Below are positions 7,687-15,573 of a stretch of 64,000 nucleotides of DNA, in pieces. The stretch is from Tritrichomonas musculus (Eukaryota; Parabasalia; Tritrichomonadida; Tritrichomonadidae), in assembly GCA_039105265.1 (NCBI GenBank), contig JAPFFF010000024.1:186001-250000 (forward strand). Direction: 5' to 3'. Numbering within the stretch: position 1 is the stretch's first letter; every line of letters begins with the position of its first letter. The translations under genes were made by a program, and so were the position numbers. The notes beneath the pieces are model-generated. The model saw only the letters and a program-made list of their open reading frames with translations. It ran no database searches and was not told the origin of the DNA.

Positions 7687-8658
7687 ATGGAGTTACCGCC
7701 AAGAGTTAAAACACAACACCCTAATCGTGAAAATATTGTACATGATGCTAACGTTCCTGTCCCAATTGAGACTGCTTTTTTCTTAGAGGACTCACAAAGA
7801 GATCCAAGCAAATTTAATCGTTTTTATTTCAATTTTCCTGGTGATTGGTCAACGTCAAACAAAGGCGAAACAATTGTGGGTGTAAGGTCAATGTGGCTCG
7901 TTTCAAAAAGACGAAAACTTGAATTCACAATTAGAATTGCTAAATATGTAAAAAAGATGTTTCAATCTATTGTGGGGAATACGACAAATGAAAAAATAAC
8001 CAATATGCAAACATCAGATGGTTATAAAAATAGTATTAAAATCAAAGAAATAAAAGTAATTGACTGGCTCTCAACAGAAAGAGATTTCAGAGGATTTTTT
8101 GAAGCAGTCCACAATTCATTGAAAAATTATATCTCATCTTTATGGAAGGATCCTTATGAAATATTTGAACAATCTGATCTTGATGTTTTGAATAGAGATA
8201 TACAAACTGACGGTTATTATGACGATAGAGGGTTTCATGAAAAAATATATTCTGAACGAAACAATAATTCTTTAGATCCATACGGTTGTGCTTTCAAATT
8301 GAAAGAAATAAACAAAGATTTTGAAGAAGTATTCAATATTGGTGACGAACCTACTCAAAATAAAAAGAATGTATATTTTGATTTCTGGGATGACGTTCTA
8401 ACTTTTGATAATATTTGGGATCGTCATTCATGTAAAGTTTATTCTTCACTTGGCGAACAATCATTACATAATTATATCGGTAATTCACAAATTTATTATA
8501 ATCCTATCAAATATTTTAAATTGAATTCTTCTGATCAACGGTTTTGGATTGAATTATATTCTGCCAGACAATACAATGCCCCCGTTAAATTACCCAATGG
8601 AGAAACTTTTGTCATGGAAATGCAGTTCTTGCCTTATAATAAGATGTTATACGTTTAA
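7687..8658 (+). CDS. Minor-capsid/penton-like Maverick protein
   Basis: 323 residues, beta-rich, without signal peptide. It starts MELPPRVKTQHPNRENIVHD, and a region around residues 38-80 (FNRFYFNFPGDWSTSN, ETIVGVRSMW) resembles jelly-roll virion proteins. In Mavericks the minor capsid (penton-like) gene usually lies near the protease, integrase and ATPase, as here. The assignment is from position and composition and is moderate. Residues about 80-120 and 150-165 differ strongly from the outer copy, while the rest is nearly identical, which suggests exchange or selection in an exposed region. Confidence 0.55.
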   Translation: MELPPRVKTQHPNRENIVHDANVPVPIETAFFLEDSQRDPSKFNRFYFNFPGDWSTSNKGETIVGVRSMWLVSKRRKLEFTIRIAKYVKKMFQSIVGNTTNEKITNMQTSDGYKNSIKIKEIKVIDWLSTERDFRGFFEAVHNSLKNYISSLWKDPYEIFEQSDLDVLNRDIQTDGYYDDRGFHEKIYSERNNNSLDPYGCAFKLKEINKDFEEVFNIGDEPTQNKKNVYFDFWDDVLTFDNIWDRHSCKVYSSLGEQSLHNYIGNSQIYYNPIKYFKLNSSDQRFWIELYSARQYNAPVKLPNGETFVMEMQFLPYNKMLYV

Positions 8659-8669
8659 TTTATAAAAAA

Positions 8670-9812
8670 ATGACATCACTTGCAGAATTATACAAGGAAT
8701 ATCCATACCGTGGTCCAGCTTTTGAAAAACATGCACTTGAAAAAGGTTATTCGAAAAAAGAGATAAGGAAATTTCAATCAGAATCCGTTGTTCATGATCA
8801 AAAAGTGCCAACTCCTAAATATATACCAATCGTATCGTCTCATTCCGGAGGTTTTCAGATGGATACGTTTATAAACGATAAAGGAGCTAACGGTTTGAAT
8901 TATTTGATGCTTATCAATATAAATACCCGTAAAGCTTATGCATATCCGATGAGAGGGAAAGGGGCGTTACAGGTCAAATCAGCATTGAATAAATTCATCA
9001 AGGAAGAACCAAATTGCCATTCAATCGCTTCAGATCAAGATGCTGCTTATTTATCAGACGAAGTGACATCTTGGATGAAAAGTCATAAAATTATATATAC
9101 GACTACAACGGATGATAATCACAATAATTTAGGAATAATAAACCGTTTTATGAGAACGATAAGAGATTTAGCGGTTAACAAAAATTTGTTAGATGCCGAT
9201 ATATGGAAAGATATATCAAAAGAAGGTGAATTAACACACAAACCTACAAGAAATATTTCACCAAAAGAAATGCAGTCATTAATGTCAGCATATAATGAAT
9301 CATATCATACTAAAATAAAAACAGCCCCCAATAAAATGACAGCCAAAGACGAACAGAAATATATTTTGAAAAATAAAACGCAAGCAAACCCTTATGATTT
9401 CAAAGAAGGTGATAAAGTACGTATCGTAGAAGAAAAAACGATTAAAAATAAAAAACGAAGAATGGTTAGCAATCAAGCATATACCATTGATTCAAAATCT
9501 GGTAATTTATTCAAAATTGCCGCTAACGATAGATCTGTGAACGATTATCCTGGATACAAAATAGTTAAGGCGAAAGGATTTGTTCCTATGGCCAAAACAT
9601 TGAAAAACGGCAAAAGAGGGAACATAGAGGAGATTTTAGGGTATAATAATGCAAATGACCAATACAAGGTCAAATGGGATGATGGAAGTCAAGGGTATAC
9701 ATATGCCAAAAGTATGAGAGAAGGAAATCCAACAATATTATCACGGTTAGAACGAATGTATTGGGTGAAAACAGGTGAAAACATACCAGTTAAAATCAGA
9801 AAATACATTTAA
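8670..9812 (+). CDS. Maverick retroviral-type integrase with chromo-like tail
   Basis: 380 residues. The DDE core is visible: QMDTFIND with the first Asp near residue 68, ASDQDAAYLSDE with the second Asp near 117, and the helix region HNNLGIINRFMRTIRDL near 150. The segment from about 300 (GNIEEILGYNNANDQYKVKW) resembles a chromodomain/SH3-like module, as in Polinton and chromovirus integrases, and could target chromatin. It catalyses insertion of element DNA. It starts 11 bp after the preceding gene. It is nearly identical to the outer copy. Confidence 0.92.
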   Translation: MTSLAELYKEYPYRGPAFEKHALEKGYSKKEIRKFQSESVVHDQKVPTPKYIPIVSSHSGGFQMDTFINDKGANGLNYLMLININTRKAYAYPMRGKGALQVKSALNKFIKEEPNCHSIASDQDAAYLSDEVTSWMKSHKIIYTTTTDDNHNNLGIINRFMRTIRDLAVNKNLLDADIWKDISKEGELTHKPTRNISPKEMQSLMSAYNESYHTKIKTAPNKMTAKDEQKYILKNKTQANPYDFKEGDKVRIVEEKTIKNKKRRMVSNQAYTIDSKSGNLFKIAANDRSVNDYPGYKIVKAKGFVPMAKTLKNGKRGNIEEILGYNNANDQYKVKWDDGSQGYTYAKSMREGNPTILSRLERMYWVKTGENIPVKIRKYI

Positions 9813-9826
9813 TTATTCTTAATCAA

Positions 9827-10684
9827 ATGAAAGGAAATATTATTCAAAAAGTTGAAGAATTAATCAATGAGACACTCAGAAAAAGTATGAGAGAAATTGA
9901 GGGCGCTTTGATCAAACCATTATCAGAAAATTATCCGTTTTCATCAAATGGGATATACTTTTTGATTGGACGTCCTGGTGCTGGCAAAAGTTATTGGATT
10001 TGGCGCCATATTATGATTACTGAAAGATTATTTAAACATCCATATTATCATAAAATTTATTTCTGCTCAACGTCTGGTAAAATGGATAAAACCGCCGAAG
10101 TTTTGAATAAAAAGATTCAAACAAAAATAATTTATGTCTCAGAAAAACAATTGATGAGCGTTCTTCAGAAACATTTGAAAAGGAAAATAAAATATTATGC
10201 ACTTGTCAAACATATCCTCTCAAAAATGAAAGAAACGTCTGATGAGATGAGGCGTTTAATTGAAAAGCATCATTTAACTGACCTTCAAGATAAAATCATT
10301 TATATTGCCAGTAAGCTTTGTAAATATGGAACCGCCTCTTATCCATTCAATACTCTGATTATTCTTGATGATTGTGCTGGTTCAGATTTATTGAAAAACG
10401 GTAATTCAGAATTTATTAAATTATTGACAAAGACAAGACATTATAACATAACGTGCATAATGGCATTTCAAACGATAAGATTTGTGCACATAAATGCTAA
10501 ACGTATGGCAACCGATATTATCTGTTATAGCGGTTATTCAGAAGAAGATTTCACCTCTTTATTGCAGCAAACAAATAACAACTTAAATACAAAGGCAACT
10601 GTGCAAGAATACTTGCAACATAGAGAACCGCATGACAAATTTATCATGAACATAACTGCAAACAAATACTATTTTGAATCTTAA
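9827..10684 (+). CDS. Genome-packaging ATPase (FtsK/HerA, A32-like)
   Basis: 285 residues. Walker A GRPGAGKS is at residues 48-55, and Walker B LIILDDCAG has the acidic pair at about 181-182. A conserved TKTRHYNITCIMAFQ follows, where A32-type ATPases have their sensor region. In adeno- and poxvirus-like lineages this motor packages DNA into capsids. It lies 14 bp after the integrase. It differs from the outer copy by two conservative residues. Confidence 0.92.
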   Translation: MKGNIIQKVEELINETLRKSMREIEGALIKPLSENYPFSSNGIYFLIGRPGAGKSYWIWRHIMITERLFKHPYYHKIYFCSTSGKMDKTAEVLNKKIQTKIIYVSEKQLMSVLQKHLKRKIKYYALVKHILSKMKETSDEMRRLIEKHHLTDLQDKIIYIASKLCKYGTASYPFNTLIILDDCAGSDLLKNGNSEFIKLLTKTRHYNITCIMAFQTIRFVHINAKRMATDIICYSGYSEEDFTSLLQQTNNNLNTKATVQEYLQHREPHDKFIMNITANKYYFES

Positions 10685-10703
10685 ACGTTTTATTGAATTT
10701 TAA

Positions 10704-11102
10704 ATGGGATTATTTAGAAAATGGGCGAGAAGAAGTATTGGCCTTGGAAGTCAATTATTAATGGGAGCAGCAAATTCAGCAACAGGAGGATTAGCAGGTA
10801 AATTAGCGGATAATGCAACAGGAATAATGAAAAATCAATCAGGATTAATAGGCAAAACAATGGGTAGTTTAGGCAAAGCATTTTTAAGCGATAATATGAG
10901 AAACAAAATCTCAAATGTAGCGGATGCAGCAATAAAATACATTCCAAAAGGCAACGTAAGAGAAGCATTAACAAAAATCAATAATCATGCACAAGGAAGA
11001 GATGAAAACTATAAAATGCCAAAACCCGCTAAAACAGAATCGAGTAGTTCAAATAATTCACCAGCACCTATAAATCATGTACATTCATCAAATTATGAAT
11101 AA
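10704..11102 (+). CDS. Small Gly/Ala-rich Maverick protein
   Basis: 132 residues, basic start (MGLFRKWARRSIGLG), then Gly/Ala-rich amphipathic segments (LLMGAANSATGGLAGKL, GLIGKTMGSLGKAFL) and a Ser/Pro-rich tail. Such proteins in adeno-like viruses can be membrane-active or core proteins, but the assignment here is only a suggestion from composition. It is conserved in the outer copy with about two changes. It sits between the packaging ATPase and the major capsid gene. Confidence 0.7.
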   Translation: MGLFRKWARRSIGLGSQLLMGAANSATGGLAGKLADNATGIMKNQSGLIGKTMGSLGKAFLSDNMRNKISNVADAAIKYIPKGNVREALTKINNHAQGRDENYKMPKPAKTESSSSNNSPAPINHVHSSNYE

Positions 11103-11131
11103 TAAGAAAAGTCAATTTTATTGAGTTTTAA

Positions 11132-11620
11132 ATGTCAAAACACTTAACAGGCTCAAAACGTTTAGCGGTTATTCAAAGGTGGATAAATGGCCATGACGAT
11201 CCAGATTGGGAGGTTTTGCCAACTCGAAAGCAAGGAAAGTATATTGTTAAAAAGCGAGAAACACCAATAGAAGAAGAAAAAGAAGAGAAAACTCCAGAAA
11301 ATGAAGAGAACGAAGTTTTTGAAGAGGAAGAAGAAAAACCCAAAATGCAAAAACAAAAGTCGAAAAAACTCACAAAAAGTCAAGAAATCGATCCAACGAT
11401 AAACCTTGAAATCTTAAATCAACTCAAATTACTGGGTGATGAAATCAAACGCAAAAGAGAAAAGAAAGAACAAAAACGATTAATTGAAGAAGTAATCTCA
11501 AAGAAAACTCCAGCACCAAAACAAGCACCTCCTCCTCCTCCTCCAATACAAGAAGAAGAATATTATGAACCGCCAATTCCAAGACAAAGACGAAACAGAA
11601 TCTTTGATGATATATATTAA
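11132..11620 (+). CDS. Charged Maverick protein before the capsid gene
   Basis: 162 residues, not recognised. The N-terminus (SKHLTGSKRLAVIQRWINGH) is helical. The middle is an acidic EEKEEK-rich stretch followed by lysine-rich sequence and a probable coiled coil (INLEILNQLKLLGDEIKRKR), then PPPPPP and a short basic end (PRQRRNRIFDDIY). It may be a scaffold or DNA-associated virion protein. It directly precedes the major capsid gene with a 17-bp gap. Confidence 0.7.
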   Translation: MSKHLTGSKRLAVIQRWINGHDDPDWEVLPTRKQGKYIVKKRETPIEEEKEEKTPENEENEVFEEEEEKPKMQKQKSKKLTKSQEIDPTINLEILNQLKLLGDEIKRKREKKEQKRLIEEVISKKTPAPKQAPPPPPPIQEEEYYEPPIPRQRRNRIFDDIY

Positions 11621-11637
11621 CTTTTTTTATTCAAGAA

Positions 11638-13314
11638 ATGATTAATCATGAGGTTTATATGAAAACATCAGCTGAAGTTTGTTCGCAAATTGCGTCATAT
11701 TTCGATGTTGTAGATAGCTGTATTGCCACTTCTGATACAAACAAACAGTATTCAATTAATCCACAAACATCTTATTCGCCTTCACCTCCAATAAAACAAG
11801 GGTCATATACAAGTGTTATTATTTCTCCAAATACACACAATACAGCTGACATCTATAATGGTTTTATTCGTGCTGATCTAAAAGTGACAATGAATATAAA
11901 TGAAAAGATACCAGATTTGAGTGATATTGGCGGTTATCCATTCAATAAAATCTGGTTTGGATTCAAAGATGCAAGAGATGCTATTGAAAAATATGAAATA
12001 GTAGCTAACGGAATAACGATATATACACAAAACTTTGGTTGTGAAGAATCGTTCTTAACTGCATGTTGTGCGAATGAAACAACAAAGAGAGCAGATGTAT
12101 ACTCAAAGGCAAGACATAAAGATATATGGAATAATAATTTTGCCACTCGTTGCGGAATAGTAATTAATTGGCCAAAAGATGATTTAACAGCAACATTTAC
12201 GATTCATTTAAAAATTGATTTGCGTAGATTCTTGCCATTATCAAATATAAAATATTTACCAGCTTTTGCAGGAAAACTCGAATTAAGATTATATTTCTCA
12301 TGTGCTGGTATGCTTTGTTGTCCATGTGGACCATCAAGATCTTTACTTGCTCAACCATCTCTTGCAAGTAAATATACTTTTTCTACGATCACTAATGAAT
12401 TCACACCTGTTGGTGATGATGTTAAAATATGGATTTCAAGTACATCAGCTAATTCATCAGGCCAAGCATCAGAAAAGACAGATGGAGCTGAAATATTAGC
12501 ATCAGAAACACCATATACTCTTTATTCTGATTTACGAAAATTCCAAGTCTATGAGTATGAAATCACTGAATGCTCATCAATTATTCCATGTTTTGGTATA
12601 AACAATGAGATTTATCAACAATTGGTTCAGCGTTATTCAAATCCACAACATCCACTCACATTTCCAACTCAAACATTGTCATTTTACACCTGCACTCAAG
12701 CATTAAAACAAATCCAAGACAAAACAACAGTCACTGTCACTCCAAGATTTGTTGATTCTATCTTTTGTTTATTCCCTCTTCATCAACGTCATCATACATA
12801 TTTCAAAAATCCACTTTTTAAACATTTCCAATTGAATTGTGGTGGTTATGGCAATATTCCAGCCAAATCTTTCGGAACAGATGGTGAATATCCAGAATTC
12901 ATTGAATATAGTCAAAATGCAATGAATATGAATGGTGAACAAACCGGTTTCAATAAAGAGGTTATCGCTTCATTATGTAATGTAAGTAAACCTTTAGCCA
13001 ATATCACAGGTTTATATCCAAACGATAGGACTTCATTCTTTATCGGTTTTGCGACAGAAACAGATGGGACATATCAACAGGGCCTTACAAGTTTATCACC
13101 AATTAACTTCGAAATAATCGTCACACAGGAACATGCACAAATAAAAGATCCAAATGATAAATCAGAGAATTATAAAAAGCATTTTTCTCAAATAGTCGAT
13201 ACGCCACCAATATTAGGTTTATTAGTTGATGCTTCTATTTCGATTTTAGTGCAGCCCAATGGCATGCCCCCACTGGTTCGAATTGGGAATTATGACATTA
13301 CAACTCCTGAATAA
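11638..13314 (+). CDS. Maverick major capsid protein (double jelly-roll type)
   Basis: 558 residues, beta-rich, largest of the virion cluster. The segments NKIWFGFKDARDAIEKYEIV and GITIYTQNFGCEESFL, and later LDLRRFLPLS-like KIDLRRFLPLSNIKYLPAFA, fit the conserved core of Polinton/adeno-type major capsid proteins. The position after the ATPase and the length also fit. An unusual Cys-rich patch, CAGMLCCPCGP, lies near residue 225. Differences from the outer copy cluster at about residues 247-300 in a Ser/Thr/Ala-rich loop, as expected of a tower loop on the capsid surface. Confidence 0.75.
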   Translation: MINHEVYMKTSAEVCSQIASYFDVVDSCIATSDTNKQYSINPQTSYSPSPPIKQGSYTSVIISPNTHNTADIYNGFIRADLKVTMNINEKIPDLSDIGGYPFNKIWFGFKDARDAIEKYEIVANGITIYTQNFGCEESFLTACCANETTKRADVYSKARHKDIWNNNFATRCGIVINWPKDDLTATFTIHLKIDLRRFLPLSNIKYLPAFAGKLELRLYFSCAGMLCCPCGPSRSLLAQPSLASKYTFSTITNEFTPVGDDVKIWISSTSANSSGQASEKTDGAEILASETPYTLYSDLRKFQVYEYEITECSSIIPCFGINNEIYQQLVQRYSNPQHPLTFPTQTLSFYTCTQALKQIQDKTTVTVTPRFVDSIFCLFPLHQRHHTYFKNPLFKHFQLNCGGYGNIPAKSFGTDGEYPEFIEYSQNAMNMNGEQTGFNKEVIASLCNVSKPLANITGLYPNDRTSFFIGFATETDGTYQQGLTSLSPINFEIIVTQEHAQIKDPNDKSENYKKHFSQIVDTPPILGLLVDASISILVQPNGMPPLVRIGNYDITTPE

Positions 13315-13336
13315 AATAGAATTTTTCTTTACTTAA

Positions 13337-13768
13337 ATGGCTAATGATTATAAATCCCCAAATGCAGAGATTGTAGGAAGAGAAGGAGTAATGTATAATG
13401 AAAATACAGAAAAAGTGCGATTTATCAAAGGCAAACATTATGGTATCTTTTCGAACGATAACACTTATGCTGTCACTTTTAATCCCAAGGTCAATTTGCC
13501 ACCAACGATAGTTCGAGAAAATAAACCTGTACGTCCTCCACCAACTAATCAGCACACAACAAAAGGACTTCATGAACCACCAGTAAGCTTAACTGACGGA
13601 AAACATTATATTCACCATGGATATGTGAAAAAACCGCCACTTTTGCCTCCTTACCTGAAAAAGCCAGAAGATTTAGCTCGAATACAAGGATTAGCAGATG
13701 AAAATAATAAAGGATCAATAATATATGGACCTAAACACTCAGTTATAATTAAAAATAATATCTATTAA
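13337..13768 (+). CDS. Unknown Maverick protein downstream of the capsid gene
   Basis: 143 residues, not recognised. It is beta-rich at the start (AEIVGREGVMYNENTEKVRF), then Pro-rich (VRPPPTNQHT, KKPPLLPPYLKKPEDL). No membrane segment. It is conserved in the outer copy at 38144-38575 with three or four changes. By position it is a late or virion protein; the Pro-rich part could be a PPxY/PPLP-like docking stretch, which is speculative. Confidence 0.7.
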   Translation: MANDYKSPNAEIVGREGVMYNENTEKVRFIKGKHYGIFSNDNTYAVTFNPKVNLPPTIVRENKPVRPPPTNQHTTKGLHEPPVSLTDGKHYIHHGYVKKPPLLPPYLKKPEDLARIQGLADENNKGSIIYGPKHSVIIKNNIY

Positions 13769-13797
13769 ATTAAATTAATTTTTATTAATTAAATTAT

Positions 13798-14215
13798 TTT
13801 TCTTCTTCTTTTTCTTTTTCTTCTTTCTTTTCTTCATCCTCTTCTTTTTCATCATCAGAAGGAAAATTAAAAGGACTATCGTCAGAATCAGTACTGATCA
13901 TTTTAATATATTTTTCTTCTTTCTTCTTCTTCTCTTCCTTCTCTTCTTTTCTTCCTCCTCTTCTTCTTCTTTCTTTTCTTTATATCTTTTTTCTGCTTCA
14001 TTCATTTGAATCCATACATTTATTAGTCTTTTTGTAGCTATTTCTTGGTTTCTCAGTTTGCAGTATCGAACCATCATGAGTGGAATTATCTGTTCTATTT
14101 TATAAATCGGGATCTCTTCTGTTTCTTGTTCTAATAAAGCCCGGATGTCTTTTATGAGGGGCATGAGCTCTTTTTGGATCTGAGTTAATTCATGAGCAAG
14201 TTTTTGGATGGACAT
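13798..14215 (-). pseudogene. Glu/Lys-rich coiled-coil gene (inner copy, looks broken)
   Basis: The first ORF of the - strand series. The N-terminal half (MSIQKLAHELTQIQKELMPL, then YKIEQIIPLMMVRYCKL) is helical. It continues into a long E/K low-complexity coiled coil, and the inner copy is shorter than the 149-residue outer counterpart. The low-complexity tract is prone to length change. Function unknown. The start codon lies ~50 bp from the start of the divergent gene at 14279, giving a shared promoter interval. Confidence 0.6.
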
Positions 14216-14278
14216 TATATAAGTGTGATTTGATTATTCTTTCTAAAGTTTTCTTCTTAAATAAATGGCCGGCTACTT

Positions 14279-14857
14279 ATGATAATTCAGAAGTTAATTG
14301 GTCCCTTAAAATTTTCAGGTTTATCTCCAAGGCAAATGATCAAGAAGAGAACAAACGCAACTGGTGTTAACGCAAATATAGCATTGGAGCCAACAGCAGC
14401 ATCGTCATCGACTTCAAATATAAATAATAATATTATTATAAATAAACGAGAAGATGGGAAGGAGGAGATAGTGATAACAAGAGACGTGAATGCTCAAATA
14501 GAACCGGAAATCAATGAAACAGACGCAAAAAGTGTGATTTTAGAAACATATGCTCAAATACTTTTAAATCAGGATAAAGCGCTTTTAAGCAATTTAATCT
14601 TTAAGCATTCTATTATTGTCCCTAAAGAGTGCTTAGAAGAAATCATAAAAGCAATTCTCAAAGTCACAGAAGTCGAAGTACATCTTGATGAAGATATTGG
14701 TTGTTGTGCCGGAAAAGCAAACCCAATTCGAAGAATAGAAGCCATTAAAATACTCAAAGAGAACGGCGAAATCGTCACTGATTTCAAACAAGTTTATAAT
14801 AAAGAATATAATGAATTATTAAATAACTATCATTTATGTTTAAAGTTTTGCGTTTAG
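14279..14857 (+). CDS. Unknown Maverick protein with conserved C-terminal domain
   Basis: Up to 192 residues. The outer copy aligns only from MIKKRTNATGVNANI (14336 here), which may be the true start. There is a Ser/Thr/Asn-rich linker and then a helical domain (SVILETYAQILLN, LIFKHSIIVPKECLEEIIKA, VEVHLDEDIGCCAG) with a Cys-Cys pair. Not recognised. It ends exactly where the cargo-like minus-strand gene ends (convergent, no gap). The outer copy is very similar, and this is the last gene before sequence identity between the two elements collapses. Confidence 0.65.
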   Translation: MIIQKLIGPLKFSGLSPRQMIKKRTNATGVNANIALEPTAASSSTSNINNNIIINKREDGKEEIVITRDVNAQIEPEINETDAKSVILETYAQILLNQDKALLSNLIFKHSIIVPKECLEEIIKAILKVTEVEVHLDEDIGCCAGKANPIRRIEAIKILKENGEIVTDFKQVYNKEYNELLNNYHLCLKFCV

Positions 14858-15502
14858 TTAGTTAAAAACCCAGTAAATAGCTCCTCCACCAGTTATATTA
14901 AATATTTGGCAATTGCTAACTAGAAGAATACAATTCTGAGAAAAAATAATTCCTCCAGGTTCGTAAGATTTAATATTCGAGAATTTGCAATGTTTCAATA
15001 TAATGGCTTCAGATTGATTTTTTTTTACAATTCTTGGGACAGGGCAAAAAGGGTCAGGTGATATGGTTGGAGTTAATGAGGGAGTTTGTTTTGGAGGATC
15101 ATACAGATAAAAAAGTCCATGAAGAGCAGAAGCACTTCTGCTTTGGATCATGAGAGTATCAGTAGTGATCGGCATTGATTGTGAATCAAAGAAAACTTGC
15201 CATTTCTGACGAACATCTGATTTACAATTAATGTTTAATTGACTTAATTGTCCAAAATAAATGTCAATTGTATCAAAATTAGAGTCTTTCATTCCAATTA
15301 TCCAAAATCGAGAACATGTAATTTGTTGTTCAAGAATTCCTCCTTGATAAAGAACGAAGAGATGATCCTTCAAGTCAGAAGTATCCATCGCCCAGTCTCC
15401 ATAAACTTGAGTAAAATTCCAAGCAGGTATCCAATTAGCCTCTTCCGGGATTCCATCAGGTCTTTCAAATGATTCAATGAGTATCAATAAGATAGCGAAC
15501 AT
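14858..15502 (-). CDS. Secreted beta-helix-like protein, possible captured host cargo
   Basis: 214 residues. The N-terminus MFAILLILIESF is a likely signal peptide. The C-terminal part (SEAIILKHCKFSNIKSYEPG, CILLVSNCQIFNITGGGAIY) shows the N-C-x-F periodicity of right-handed beta-helix/Pmp-like surface proteins found in trichomonads. A Pro/Thr-rich linker with SLTPTISPDPFCP separates the halves. It has no counterpart at the equivalent place in the outer copy. It looks like a host surface-protein gene picked up by the element. It may be a C-terminally shortened version of a longer family; the family match is by eye. Confidence 0.6.
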   Translation of the reverse strand: MFAILLILIESFERPDGIPEEANWIPAWNFTQVYGDWAMDTSDLKDHLFVLYQGGILEQQITCSRFWIIGMKDSNFDTIDIYFGQLSQLNINCKSDVRQKWQVFFDSQSMPITTDTLMIQSRSASALHGLFYLYDPPKQTPSLTPTISPDPFCPVPRIVKKNQSEAIILKHCKFSNIKSYEPGGIIFSQNCILLVSNCQIFNITGGGAIYWVFN

Positions 15503-15573
15503 TGAAAAAAATGAAAACGGTTATGTCAGATCACATAACATTCTCAAAAAAAAAGATTAATTTAATAAAAGTT

